64,000 nucleotides of DNA from Affinundibacterium nitidum (GTDB taxonomy: Bacteria > Pseudomonadota > Gammaproteobacteria > Burkholderiales > Burkholderiaceae_D): positions 344,711-408,710 of the forward strand of contig NZ_JACOFZ010000002.1 of the NCBI RefSeq assembly GCF_014284155.1. The letters run 5' to 3'. Under the pieces are notes generated by a model. It saw only the letters and a list, made by a program, of their open reading frames with translations, was not told the DNA's origin and ran no database searches. Position 1 is the stretch's first letter; each line of letters starts with the position of its first letter. Position numbers and translations under genes: made by a program. Shown here one piece after another: positions 39,784 to 49,287 of this stretch.

Positions 39784-41607
39784 TTATTGCGATGGGCGCT
39801 TCAAAGCCGACTTACTAGCGCCCTTAACTTTCGTTGACGTCTTCACATTCAAACTCAGATTCGGTACATCATCGGCCTGCAATTTCGCCTGCACGACCAC
39901 CAATTCATCGCGACGAAAGGCATGAATCTCAACCGTGTCGCCCACTTTGTACGCCGACAAAACATTTGATAAACCATTGTCGACATCAGATGCTGTCACC
40001 CGCAAACCATTGATGGCGATGATGGCATCACCTGCCGATAATCCGGCGCGATGCGCGGCACCACCTTCATAAACGCTCGCCAATTTGCAATCGCCGCCCC
40101 CCTTGCTCAAGCGTACATTGAGGGATGGTTTCTTTGATGGTGCTGGGACATCCAGTTCCACACCAAAGTCGGCATACAGTTTCGACAAAGGCACATCGTC
40201 GACGCCGTCTACATATTTCGCCAAGAAAGCTTGTACGGGAACGCCGGTGACCTCTGCTACTAAACTAGCGAATTCCTGCTCCCCCAAACCCTGACCAGAA
40301 TTTTTTACAGACGCCGTATAGAAATCACGTCCATATTTTTTCCACAATGCACGCATCACATCATCGAGTGATTTTTTGCCTTGTGTTTGCTGGCGTATCG
40401 TCAAATCTAAACCAAGCGCAACTAAAGAGCCTTTGGTGTAATAACTAACGATAGCATTCGGAGAGTTTTCATCTTGGCGATAGTACTTGGTCCATGCATC
40501 AAAACTGGAAGCTGCCACGCTTTGCTTCTTACGACCACTGCCGCGCTGTACCATATTGATGGTTTTGCTAACGAGTTTAAGATACGCCGCTTCATCGATT
40601 AAGCCCGTACGGCACAAAAACAAATCATCGTAATAGCTGGTAAATCCTTCAAACAACCACAGCAAACTCGTATAGTTCTCTTGGCTTAAATCGTAAGGTG
40701 CGAAGACGGCTGGTTTGATGCGCTTCACATTCCAAGTATGAAAATATTCGTGGCTGCATAAACCCAAGAAGCTGCGATAACCTTCGCTCATTTCAGGTTT
40801 ATTCTTGGTCGGTAAATCATTGCGATTACAAATCAATGCGGTCGAGGCACGATGCTCCAAACCACCATATCCATCGCCAACTGCCATCGTCATAAACACA
40901 TAACGCTGCATAGGCGCCTGTTTACTGCGTGGCTCAAAAAAGGCGATTTCCGCTTCGCAAATCTTTTTCAAATCGTCGGCAATACGGGCCAAATCGAGAT
41001 TGGGAACGCGACCCGTCACCACAAAGTCATGCGGTACGCCATGCGCTTTGAAACTGATCATTTGAAACGCGCCCATCTCGACTGGATGATCAATCAAATC
41101 ATCGTAATCACTGGCGATATAAGTGCCGAATCCGTAGCGTTTCGCTTTCAACTCAGGCAAGGACGTGGCGACACGCCATTTCTTGGCAGCGGCGTCGTCA
41201 GGTTGTTGGATATTGACCATGTGTGGCAAATGCTCTTGCCCTTGCACTTGCAAGAACACACTGGTGCCATTAAAGAATCCATGCGATTGATCAAGGTGTG
41301 CCGCTCGTACCGACAAATCCCAAGCATACACTTGATATTCCAAGGTCAGCACGCCTTCGCAAGGCGCGGCTTGCCATGTCGATTTGTCGATTTTTTTCAG
41401 CGCGACTTTTTTGCCTTTGCAATGGGCTTTGATTTGTACAATATTGCGCGCAAATTCGCGCACCATATAGCTACCAGGAATCCACACCGGTAAAGAAAAA
41501 ACCTGCCCAGTTGCGGCAGGTTTTGTGATTTCAAGACTCACTTCAAACAAGTGAGCGGCCAGGTCGCTGGCCTTAATTTTGTATGACACTGCATGCATAA
41601 CAGCCAT
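39784..41607 (-). CDS. M61 family metallopeptidase with C-terminal PDZ domain
   Basis: The 607-residue protein has the M61 zinc site SHEYFHTWNVKRIKP (HExxH plus downstream Glu) in an aminopeptidase N-like fold, and a C-terminal PDZ domain (GGAAHRAGLSAGDAIIAING). The family includes glycyl aminopeptidases. No signal peptide is seen, so it is probably cytoplasmic. The ATG at 41607 was chosen because GGAG precedes it by 6 nt; an upstream TTG was rejected. Confidence 0.87.
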   Translation of the reverse strand: MAVMHAVSYKIKASDLAAHLFEVSLEITKPAATGQVFSLPVWIPGSYMVREFARNIVQIKAHCKGKKVALKKIDKSTWQAAPCEGVLTLEYQVYAWDLSVRAAHLDQSHGFFNGTSVFLQVQGQEHLPHMVNIQQPDDAAAKKWRVATSLPELKAKRYGFGTYIASDYDDLIDHPVEMGAFQMISFKAHGVPHDFVVTGRVPNLDLARIADDLKKICEAEIAFFEPRSKQAPMQRYVFMTMAVGDGYGGLEHRASTALICNRNDLPTKNKPEMSEGYRSFLGLCSHEYFHTWNVKRIKPAVFAPYDLSQENYTSLLWLFEGFTSYYDDLFLCRTGLIDEAAYLKLVSKTINMVQRGSGRKKQSVAASSFDAWTKYYRQDENSPNAIVSYYTKGSLVALGLDLTIRQQTQGKKSLDDVMRALWKKYGRDFYTASVKNSGQGLGEQEFASLVAEVTGVPVQAFLAKYVDGVDDVPLSKLYADFGVELDVPAPSKKPSLNVRLSKGGGDCKLASVYEGGAAHRAGLSAGDAIIAINGLRVTASDVDNGLSNVLSAYKVGDTVEIHAFRRDELVVVQAKLQADDVPNLSLNVKTSTKVKGASKSALKRPSQ

Positions 41608-41631
41608 CGCAAGCTCCAACTTCAGCAAAAA

Positions 41632-42090
41632 TTAATGTGAACGAACAGTGAAAATTACAAACATCAAGATTTGCGTCGCCACCACCACACTCGTTAAACG
41701 GAAACGCAGCTCCAAGAACCAAGGTGGAATATCAAAACGCTGATACATACGTTTATCGTATTGGTAGGAAAAAATAAAGGCGATCATTTGCACCAAAAAC
41801 GCTGCGCCCGAAATGTATGCCATTGAGAACCAAGCAACAATCGTCGGCACCACGCCCCACAACAAGTCACGTTTCAAATCTTGCACTGAACGCTCTTTAC
41901 TGATGAAAGACAAACCCCAGTGCAAACCACCTAAGAAGCCCAAGATCGCGATACCGTAAACCAATTGTGCGCTAACAAAAAATTCTGCCACTTCCAAAGG
42001 CACGACGCAGCACAGCAGCATCAACAAAACAAAAGGAGATAAGGCGGCGATGCCTAGACGTGTAGCAAACTGTTTATCTAAAGTATTCAT
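41632..42090 (-). CDS. DUF3429-like membrane protein
   Basis: The 152-residue protein has four to five hydrophobic segments (residues about 15-30, 38-55, 75-92, 95-112, 130-148) with the pattern FLGGLHWGLSF, typical of DUF3429. Function is unknown. GGA lies 5 nt before the ATG at 42090. It is 24 nt upstream of the M61 gene. Confidence 0.72.
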   Translation of the reverse strand: MNTLDKQFATRLGIAALSPFVLLMLLCCVVPLEVAEFFVSAQLVYGIAILGFLGGLHWGLSFISKERSVQDLKRDLLWGVVPTIVAWFSMAYISGAAFLVQMIAFIFSYQYDKRMYQRFDIPPWFLELRFRLTSVVVATQILMFVIFTVRSH

Positions 42091-42230
42091 AATTCCAAAA
42101 CTCAGAGCGCGATGCGCGATAAAGACCAAATGGGTGCGGCTAATTCTACAGTCGCTATTTTAGGCGAAATGGCGCGCTTCTGCGATGAAATACGCAAATT
42201 GAGGCTTTTACTAACAAAGACATCGAAAGA

Positions 42231-42845
42231 TTAGATGGCACTAGGGCCAGATAAGTCTGCTGGGGTGTCGATATCACGCAAAATACCCGTATCGTTCACC
42301 AACACTTCTGACACGGGATAGCTCTTCAATAGAGCTCTTGCGCCTTGATCGCCACGCAACTGCAGCAGCTCACCAAACAACGCCTTACTAAACCCCACGG
42401 GGTTACCACGCTGCCCTTGGTGCACTGGCACCGCGATTTTCGCGCCTTCTTTTAAGGCTTGTACGATGGCTTTAATCGTACTGACGGTCACAAAAGGCAT
42501 ATCAGCCAAGGCGATCACTACAGCATCACACTCTTGAGGCAAGGTTTGGACACCGCTAACGAGGCTATGCGCCATCCCAAGATCGGCATCTCCACAAACC
42601 ACTATCGATGAAGAAAACTGCTGAAGGAAGCTTGCCGGCCAATCGCTGGCATCACGCACGACGATATGGCATTGAGGTATGGCGCTTGTCAGGTGTCGTG
42701 CGCTCTGCTCGACCACACTGACATTGCTTTGAACGCTTTGGTGTAGTTTACTGATTTGACCTTGAGGATCGAATCGTCGACCACGCCCCGCTGCCAGCAA
42801 AATTGCATGGCAACGGAAATCATTTCGGGGGTTGAAGTTTGACAT
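42231..42845 (-). CDS. MobA/MocA-like nucleotidyltransferase
   Basis: The 204-residue protein has the NTP-transferase loop ILLAAGRGRRFDP and ALADMPFV (metal Asp), followed by RGNPVGFS, as in MocA-type molybdenum-cofactor cytidylyltransferases that serve xanthine-dehydrogenase-like enzymes. Other small MobA-like sugar or cofactor transferases are possible. No XdhC or molybdoenzyme gene is adjacent. Confidence 0.75.
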   Translation of the reverse strand: MSNFNPRNDFRCHAILLAAGRGRRFDPQGQISKLHQSVQSNVSVVEQSARHLTSAIPQCHIVVRDASDWPASFLQQFSSSIVVCGDADLGMAHSLVSGVQTLPQECDAVVIALADMPFVTVSTIKAIVQALKEGAKIAVPVHQGQRGNPVGFSKALFGELLQLRGDQGARALLKSYPVSEVLVNDTGILRDIDTPADLSGPSAI

Positions 42846-42874
42846 CGAAATCGATGTGCTCGATTAAGAAGCTA

Positions 42875-43786
42875 TTATCGTGCGGCTACAGCTGCTGCTG
42901 GCGTTTTCAGGCTTGCCCATTTATCTTCAAGCGCTTTAACGTCGACCATACCAGGTAAGCGACTACCGTCGGTGAAGATGACTGTTGGCGTACCCGTTAC
43001 ACGCAATTTTTGACCAAGCGCGAACACTTTATCATTTGGTGTTTGGCAATTGGCTGGTGCAGTCGGAGCGACCTTGCCTTCAATCATCCACTCATCCCAA
43101 GCCTTGCTACGATTAGCGGAACACCAAATATCGCGTGACTTCACAGACGAATCGTCTGCCAAAATGTTGTACATGAACGTGTAGATAGTAACGTTATCAA
43201 CCGACTGTAAAGTCTTGCGGAATTTTTTGCAGTAACCACAATTTGGGTCTTCAAAAATAGCGATTACGCGCTTGCCGTCACCTTTCACATATTTCACAGC
43301 GGCGTCTAAAGGCAACTCGTTAAAATTGACCTTAGTAATCTGCTCGACGCGTTGTTTCGTAAAATTCACCGCCGCTTTGTTATCAAGCACGCTACCGACA
43401 AATAAGAAGTTTGCTTTGGCATCGGTATAAATAATTTCAGGGCCCATACGCACTTCATACAAACCACCGTAAGGTGTTTTAGTCACTGAATCAATCTTTG
43501 TACCAGGACCTAAATTACCCACCAAAATGTTACGAATATTTTCTTTACGCTGCGCTTCTAACTTAGCCAGTTTCTCTGCACGGTGTTTAGCAGCAGCAAT
43601 CTTTGCAACTTTGGCTTTCGCTGCCTCAGCACTTGCATCTGCCGTGCTGACCCCTGCCGTTGCTGCAGCCGTGGCTGGTGATGCTTTCATTTCAACTTTT
43701 GCATCGCCTTGAGCGCACACTGGCAATGTCACCGCTAGCATCAAACTGGCAGCCAAACTGCTCAACATTTTTGTCGACATCATCAT
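42875..43786 (-). CDS. DsbC-like thiol:disulphide isomerase with N-terminal extension
   Basis: The 303-residue exported protein has a signal peptide (cut near PVCAQ). The DsbC dimerisation domain and thioredoxin fold follow, with the active site CGYC in FEDPNCGYCKKF and cis-Pro in GTPTVIF. Between signal and DsbC domain is an Ala/Lys-rich segment of about 60 residues, probably a helix or linker, which makes the protein longer than usual DsbC (about 235). It reshuffles wrong disulphides in the periplasm, possibly for LptD. Confidence 0.87.
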   Translation of the reverse strand: MMMSTKMLSSLAASLMLAVTLPVCAQGDAKVEMKASPATAAATAGVSTADASAEAAKAKVAKIAAAKHRAEKLAKLEAQRKENIRNILVGNLGPGTKIDSVTKTPYGGLYEVRMGPEIIYTDAKANFLFVGSVLDNKAAVNFTKQRVEQITKVNFNELPLDAAVKYVKGDGKRVIAIFEDPNCGYCKKFRKTLQSVDNVTIYTFMYNILADDSSVKSRDIWCSANRSKAWDEWMIEGKVAPTAPANCQTPNDKVFALGQKLRVTGTPTVIFTDGSRLPGMVDVKALEDKWASLKTPAAAVAAR

Positions 43787-43847
43787 GATCTACTCTCTAT
43801 ATTCTTTCAATTGTTCTGGCCACGTTCGCCATCTCGTCAATCGCTGG

Positions 43848-45053
43848 TCACACGCCCATCGCATGGGCGATCAGTTTGCGTTTTAGGACAGGTAAGCGAT
43901 TTAAGAAGTTCAATCCTGTATTGCGCAGCAGACGAACGGCAGATAAATCACTACCAAAGAGACGATATAAGCCATCCGTGGTGATCTGCATCAGCGCGAC
44001 TTCCTCAGCGCGAGCACGGCGATAACGGCTTAATACCCGTTCATCACCACAATCGCGATGCGCCTCGCGCTCTTTAATACAGCGAATCAAATCATTTACG
44101 TCGCCAAACCCCAAATTCATACCATGGCCTGCCATAGGGTGAACCGCATGCGCTGCATCACCAATTAAGGCAACACGCTCAGCCACTAAAGAGTGCGGCC
44201 GAATTAAACGTAAAGGAAAGGCCTTAATTGCTTCTGGCAAAACGGGACGCAGTTGGCCTAATGGCTCGGTGCTATATGGTGCTAAGCGGGCAATCAGCTC
44301 ATCCATCCATTGGCTCATGATTTGCTGTGCCAAATCATCAGGCGCCGACCATACCAAAGAAACACGATTGCCAGGCAAAGGCAGCAAAGCAATAATGCCC
44401 TGCTCTTGCACAAACCATTGATGGGCAACTCCATGATGTGGCTTTTCGCATTCGAAATTACAGACCACACCTTGTTGATGATAAGAGCGATAGTCGAGAC
44501 CAATATCGGCCTGACCTCGCACCCAAGACTGCGCACCATCAGCACCAATCACTAATTCTGCTTGTAACTGACGACCATCACTCAAATGTATAGTGGCCGC
44601 ATCCGCGCCGACTTCTAAACGTGAAGCCTGACCAAACACCGAAGTAATATGTGGAGCGAAACGCAAAGCAGTATCTAAAGCGCGCGTCAGATTGCAATCT
44701 TCAACGATCCATGCCAACTCATTGATATAAGCTCCGTAGGCATCGAACGACAAATCTCCAGTTGCTCGCTCAGAACCATCAAACACGCGCATTGCACTCA
44801 CTGGCGCCACCCGCGACGCATCCAACGCGCCCCATACTTTCAAGCCATCGAGTAAATTACGTGCCACGTGGTTCAAGGCAAAGACACGGACATCCCAATC
44901 ACCCAAAGAAGCAGACGATTCGGCACGCGGCGGCGCGGCGCTCAGCAAGGTCACTTGCAAGCCGAGCTGAGAAAAGCCCAAAGCAGCCGCCTTACCCACG
45001 GCACCATCGCCAACGATACAGATCTGAGAACGAATTTGAGAACCAGTGCTCAT
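43848..45053 (-). CDS. UbiH/UbiF-family FAD monooxygenase (second copy)
   Basis: The 401-residue protein has FAD motifs GDGAVGKAAALGF and LIGDAAHAVHPMAGHGMNLGFGD, the latter closer to UbiF/UbiH of gammaproteobacteria than that of the 38576-39724 paralogue. It is likely a ubiquinone-ring hydroxylase. It lies 61 nt upstream of the dsbC-like gene in the same direction. Confidence 0.82.
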   Translation of the reverse strand: MSTGSQIRSQICIVGDGAVGKAAALGFSQLGLQVTLLSAAPPRAESSASLGDWDVRVFALNHVARNLLDGLKVWGALDASRVAPVSAMRVFDGSERATGDLSFDAYGAYINELAWIVEDCNLTRALDTALRFAPHITSVFGQASRLEVGADAATIHLSDGRQLQAELVIGADGAQSWVRGQADIGLDYRSYHQQGVVCNFECEKPHHGVAHQWFVQEQGIIALLPLPGNRVSLVWSAPDDLAQQIMSQWMDELIARLAPYSTEPLGQLRPVLPEAIKAFPLRLIRPHSLVAERVALIGDAAHAVHPMAGHGMNLGFGDVNDLIRCIKEREAHRDCGDERVLSRYRRARAEEVALMQITTDGLYRLFGSDLSAVRLLRNTGLNFLNRLPVLKRKLIAHAMGV

Positions 45054-45231
45054 ACATTACCTTTTATACACGCAACATCATTGCCAACTACTCTAAGCAA
45101 ATCCATTGCCAGTGAGCCATATAGCCAAGCTTCGTATTATACGTGAGCCCACCAGAAGGCATTCTGCCCCTCAGAAAAACCCGCTTTTTTATTGAGAAAG
45201 GACAAAATTTTGAGCTCAAAACAGAAACCAT

Positions 45232-45260
45232 TTGCTTTTTCGGAGATGATCCTCTATACT
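45232..45260 (+). promoter_or_regulatory. Sigma-70 promoter of tRNA-Phe
   Basis: TTGCTT (-35, 45232-45237), a 17-nt spacer and TATACT (-10, 45255-45260) end 10 nt before the tRNA 5' end. This is a near-consensus promoter. Confidence 0.8.
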
Positions 45261-45270
45261 TCTTGGTCTT

Positions 45271-45346
45271 GGCCTGGTAGCTCAGTCGGTAGAGCAGAGG
45301 ATTGAAAATCCTTGTGTCGGTGGTTCGATTCCGCCCCGGGCCACCA
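45271..45346 (+). tRNA. tRNA-Phe (anticodon GAA)
   Basis: The 76-nt gene has acceptor arms GGCCTGG and CCGGGCC, D-arm TAGCTCAGTCGGTAGAGCA, anticodon loop with GAA, variable loop, T-arm GGTTCGATTCC and an encoded CCA end. Its last 17 nt form part of the left attachment site of the mobile element, and the gene stays intact after insertion. Confidence 0.97.
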
Positions 45347-45349
45347 AGA
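45330..45349 (+). repeat. Left attachment site (attL), 20-bp direct repeat
   Basis: The 20 bp TCCGCCCCGGGCCACCAAGA at the 3' end of tRNA-Phe recur exactly at 58790-58809. The next bases differ on both sides, which fixes the repeat ends. Confidence 0.92.
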
Positions 45350-45404
45350 TTTTAAGTTGTTGATCTGATTGAAGTTTATAGGCTTCAAAATATCAGGTGC
45401 TCCA

Positions 45405-45418
45405 AACAGGTGTTCCAC
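45405..45418 (+). repeat. Terminal inverted 14-mer, left copy
   Basis: The 14 bp AACAGGTGTTCCAC occur here inside the left end and, inverted, at 58716-58729 inside the right end. TCCAAACA also occurs at both ends (45401-45408 and 58707-58714). Position near both att sites suggests integrase arm-type binding sites (inference). Confidence 0.55.
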
Positions 45419-45438
45419 CTCACATTGAGGTGATACCG

Positions 45439-47052
45439 ATGAAATTAGCTTCACACCTACGCCGTTCTCGACACGGCGTTTTTTATTTCCGCATCGTTTT
45501 TCCACAAATTCTCGCTTCCCTTTTAGGACAGCCAGAACTCAATCGCTCCCTGCATACACGCTGCCCTAAAACAGCAAGGGTTACGGGCTACCAACTTTCT
45601 GGCACAATGCTACCATTAATATCCAAACTGGCACGCCTTATGACCATTGACCCAGACAGCATTGATCCAGCAAACATCAAAAAATTAATTGTTGAAGGTC
45701 TAACCATTGGTAAAGATGGCAGTTTTTCTGCTTCGCGCATTCAAACCAGTGACAATCCCCAAGTCGCTCAAGAGGAACTGAAAAACTTCGCCCTATTCCT
45801 GCATGCCAGCCGTGGGGAGCAACCCGCTACGCCACCAATTGAAGCCTTAAAGGTGGAAGCTCAGAAATTAAAAGCAGAAATTACCCAATTTGCTCCAGCT
45901 CTTCCAACCAAGCCAAGCACATTGAAAGATGCCTTTGATTCCTATTTGCTTTCCAAAAAAGGCATTGCTGCGGCTACGAAAAAATCCTACACAGAAAGCC
46001 TGGAATTATTTGGAATTCTGATGGGTGGCAATCATCGCATGGTGCATGAACTCACTCGGCGGGAATGCATGGACTTCAATGAGGCACTTTCGCATATTCC
46101 ACTGCATGCCAAAAAACGAAATATTAAAATCGGCACGGCATCTGAAATTTTGCTCAATCCACCAACCGTGCTCGATGCGAATGGCAACGACACTGCTCCT
46201 GACACTATTTCAGCTAGAACATGCAACGACCACTTAACCAATGTGTCTGGATTTTTTTCATGGGCGATTAAAGCTGGACGTTGTTTTGAACCAAATCCAT
46301 TTGAAGATTCAGTCCGCCACTCTGATGGCGAAATTGATGGTGGTGCCGAAGCGTTCCAGCAAGAAGAACTGATTAAGATTTTTGACAGTGCGAACTTCAT
46401 GAAGGCAAAACGACCACATCAGTTTTGGGGTCCTTTACTGCTCCTATTTACAGGTGCTCGTGCCAACGAAATTGCTTGTCTTGATCTGGACGACATCATT
46501 ATTGAAAATGGCATTCGCAGTATTTCAATTAAGCATCGCCCCAGAAAGAAGCCTGACTCAATTGAGCACAAGATAGAAACAAAGCGGCTCAAAAATGCAC
46601 AGTCGAAAAGAACCATACCGCTGCATCCAATATTATGGGAAATTGGCCTTGATGATTATCTCGCAGACTTGCGAATATTGGGTGCGACTCGACTTTTCCC
46701 AAATCTGCCCATGGATTCCAGAGAAAAACGAGAACGCAATTTATCTAGAGACGTAAATAATTATCTCGAAAAAATTGGTGTACATGTTCCACGCACTAAA
46801 GTTTTGCACAGCTTCCGTGACACGGTTGCTGACGCATTGGGTACGAGCGATCTTGATGCTGTTCGTGCTGACCAATGGACAGGTCACGCACCGGTCGGCA
46901 TTAAAGCGAAACACTACCGCAGTAAAGCGACTGCGGATGTCCAAGCAAGGGATGCATTCACGGCTTTAGATTTTCCATTCATTCATTTTGATACTTTGAG
47001 ATATCGAAAAGGCTGGTGGAATGAATGGCTAGTAAAAAATATGGTTCCTTAA
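45439..47052 (+). CDS. Tyrosine recombinase / phage-type integrase
   Basis: The 537-residue protein has an N-terminal arm-binding region, a SAM-like core-binding domain and a C-terminal catalytic domain. The catalytic residues are Arg341 (TGARANEI), His457 and Arg460 (HSFRD), His in WTGHAP and nucleophile Tyr493 (KHYRS). It is larger than lambda Int, as in many island integrases. The ATG at 45439 is preceded by GAGGTGA at 7 nt; an upstream GTG frame would run through attL-proximal repeats. It integrates and excises the element at tRNA-Phe. Confidence 0.93.
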   Translation: MKLASHLRRSRHGVFYFRIVFPQILASLLGQPELNRSLHTRCPKTARVTGYQLSGTMLPLISKLARLMTIDPDSIDPANIKKLIVEGLTIGKDGSFSASRIQTSDNPQVAQEELKNFALFLHASRGEQPATPPIEALKVEAQKLKAEITQFAPALPTKPSTLKDAFDSYLLSKKGIAAATKKSYTESLELFGILMGGNHRMVHELTRRECMDFNEALSHIPLHAKKRNIKIGTASEILLNPPTVLDANGNDTAPDTISARTCNDHLTNVSGFFSWAIKAGRCFEPNPFEDSVRHSDGEIDGGAEAFQQEELIKIFDSANFMKAKRPHQFWGPLLLLFTGARANEIACLDLDDIIIENGIRSISIKHRPRKKPDSIEHKIETKRLKNAQSKRTIPLHPILWEIGLDDYLADLRILGATRLFPNLPMDSREKRERNLSRDVNNYLEKIGVHVPRTKVLHSFRDTVADALGTSDLDAVRADQWTGHAPVGIKAKHYRSKATADVQARDAFTALDFPFIHFDTLRYRKGWWNEWLVKNMVP

Positions 47053-47098
47053 AATGATCTATCCATCAGAAATAGAACACTAATACCTTTACATTGCA

Positions 47099-47120
47099 GC
47101 TTACCGCCAAAGCGGTAAGC
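47099..47120. repeat. Element hairpin 1 (TTACCGC/GCGGTAA)
   Basis: A perfect 9-bp stem with loop CAAA lies between the integrase stop and the next gene. Two relatives, at 52255-52278 and 58623-58644, share the core TACCGC/GCGGTA. No T-tract follows this copy. Confidence 0.6.
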
Positions 47121-47135
47121 ACACTTAAATTTACT

Positions 47136-48314
47136 ATGACGCCACTAGAATTTTTACTCAAGCTCAAGCAATTGTCGCCAGATACCCAGCTCAGTATGGC
47201 GCACCTAGGTGCAACTTTCGAGATGCTGTCCCCAGTAGTGATACGGAAATCTTCTCCAAAGTCATCGACTTCACTATCGGCACGACTAACGAACGAAACA
47301 GCATTGGCAGATTGGTTAGGAGAACCAGTGGCAACTATTGAACAGTGGCGAATACAAGGCTCTCACCCTGCTTCCATAAAATATCATCTGGGTACTTTAT
47401 ACGAATGGATTATTTCCCATATCGTGCCTATGTTTGCTGCAACCGTCACTACGAATCAAATTTCTGATGTTCAATTTGGTGACATTGCCGAAATATGGAA
47501 AATGCAAATTCCTGTCATGAAGGTAGACGATCAATTTGTTGGATTTTTCAAGTCTGTAAAGGAGGAATGTGAGCCTTCACAGTATTCATTGGTCGAAATT
47601 CCTACCTTGTCATTTCACCCATCCGACATGACAAAAGAGACTATTTCAACAATCAATGAATCACTCATTGCACATGGCGATTTCAGCATTGCAGTTGCTG
47701 ACTCTATTATTGAAGCAAGAGGAATTTATGAGAAGTGGAAAGACGTTGCCATACCAGAAGTGCTGTTGCAATTTTTCAGGTCGGCACTTTTGCATAGTGA
47801 AGAATTAGCCAAAGATATCGCAGATGAACTAGAGCATGAACTAATTCGCAAGGGCTTCAATATCACACAATGGTTTTGGCAGCAGTTAGTAGAAAATGAC
47901 TTCTGCTCATTGAAAGAAAATGCGTTGATTTATGCCTTTGAGCTGACTGAGGAATACGGTGTCAATTTAAATCAGCTATGCCATATCTACGACGATCAAA
48001 GACAGGAATTATTTCACGGCAATAGTTCTCATCTGTTAGCAGATACCAAAGGCGAAATTTACCAGATCCGTCCTTATGAGCAATGCACCGTCAGCTATGG
48101 GTGTCTACTCACTTGCGTACTTGATTTGGGCCTCAGTGCTGACAAGCCAAATAATCATCAAATGACTGCACGACAAATTGCAAATGCCGTTGAAGAAAAA
48201 CACGGGCATGGTCAAAGCATATTCAAAAATCTCATTGAAAAATATGAACTTCAAGAAAAATTGAAAACTACTTTAGCACCGAAGAATTCCAAAACGAAAA
48301 AACAGCCTTTGTAG
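47136..48314 (+). CDS. Element protein of unknown function (392 aa)
   Basis: No family was recognised. Near the N-terminus, NETALADWLGEPVATIEQWR looks like a helix-turn-helix of the excisionase/MerR type (tentative). The rest is mostly helical without membrane segments, and the C-terminus is basic (KNSKTKKQPL). The ATG at 47136 lacks a strong SD; a TTG frame starting at 47094 would include the hairpin. Its last 47 nt overlap the 3' end of the convergent 48268-49140 gene. Codon use is AT-rich like the rest of the element. Confidence 0.5.
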   Translation: MTPLEFLLKLKQLSPDTQLSMAHLGATFEMLSPVVIRKSSPKSSTSLSARLTNETALADWLGEPVATIEQWRIQGSHPASIKYHLGTLYEWIISHIVPMFAATVTTNQISDVQFGDIAEIWKMQIPVMKVDDQFVGFFKSVKEECEPSQYSLVEIPTLSFHPSDMTKETISTINESLIAHGDFSIAVADSIIEARGIYEKWKDVAIPEVLLQFFRSALLHSEELAKDIADELEHELIRKGFNITQWFWQQLVENDFCSLKENALIYAFELTEEYGVNLNQLCHIYDDQRQELFHGNSSHLLADTKGEIYQIRPYEQCTVSYGCLLTCVLDLGLSADKPNNHQMTARQIANAVEEKHGHGQSIFKNLIEKYELQEKLKTTLAPKNSKTKKQPL

Positions 48315-49140
48315 AGTCTGGTAGATCGCTACTTTTTTCACTTTTTTGAATTTCCATGCGTTTTTCTGTCGGTTGATATATGTCAGAAAAAATTTTCGCT
48401 GCAAGGCTCGTCTGCCCCTGCATCAAGTAATGTCTTACCGCGAACGCGTGAACCAGAAAGCAAACATGTTCATAAATTCCATGTTTTTCTAAAACCTGCA
48501 CATAAGGCCCAGTCAATAAGCAATGTAATAAATATTCAGTCGCTTCCTCCCCTTCCCGCACTAACATGCTCAATCGCCAAATAGCGATCACTGCTGCCAA
48601 AAATCGCAATTCAGGCAACACCTGAAATTCATCCATATAGACTTGAACTGGATTATTCTTTTCAAACGAATAGGCTCGTTTAACGCGAATATCCGCCCAA
48701 GTATCCGTTGCACAGAAAATAGCTGCAATGCGATCAATCCGTCCATAATGCCCTTCCTCCCTATCTGTTGGTAATCGGGGAATGACATCTTCAATGATTG
48801 TCCAAAATTCGTCATAGCGATCCTGAAACAGCATCCAAAGCGATACGAATTCCCCTTTATCTTCAGGACCGAGTTCAAAGACGAAGCGTGATTTCTTTAC
48901 AGGCGCATAGGCATGAATAGCATTTCTAATCATTCCAGAAGGAAGATGGATACCTGATAAGTATCGTCCAAACCGAACTTCCAAATCTTGGATGGTTGGA
49001 ATGGACTTTAGTAACGCCTTATCACTCTCAACCTCAGTTCTACGCTTGAGATCATTTACCCAAGCGGCGGCTCGCATCGAATTAAAAACGGTCAATTTAC
49101 TATCTTTAGTGCTTTTTTTATCACTTTTTTTATCTGCCAT
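48268..49140 (-). CDS. Element protein of unknown function (290 aa)
   Basis: No family was recognised. The N-terminus is Lys/Ser-rich (MADKKSDKKSTKDSK). The middle contains a Trp-rich region (RLSMLVREGEEATEYLLHCLL and WMLFQDRYDEFWTIIEDV), suggesting an all-helical fold. It is divergent from the ParB-methyltransferase gene, and its 3' end overlaps the convergent 47136-48314 gene by 47 nt. A link to element maintenance or defence is possible but not shown. Confidence 0.5.
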   Translation of the reverse strand: MADKKSDKKSTKDSKLTVFNSMRAAAWVNDLKRRTEVESDKALLKSIPTIQDLEVRFGRYLSGIHLPSGMIRNAIHAYAPVKKSRFVFELGPEDKGEFVSLWMLFQDRYDEFWTIIEDVIPRLPTDREEGHYGRIDRIAAIFCATDTWADIRVKRAYSFEKNNPVQVYMDEFQVLPELRFLAAVIAIWRLSMLVREGEEATEYLLHCLLTGPYVQVLEKHGIYEHVCFLVHAFAVRHYLMQGQTSLAAKIFSDIYQPTEKRMEIQKSEKSSDLPDSTKAVFSFWNSSVLK

Positions 49141-49287
49141 TCCTTGGTCTCACACATTAAAAATGTCAAGGGGTGGCTGGAAAATGCAAAAATCCAGCCA
49201 ATTATTAAAAATTTCCGTAAATGTTTTAATCACACCATCGAATCAGCGCTGACGAGATATAAATTAAACCTAACTTACGGAGAATTT

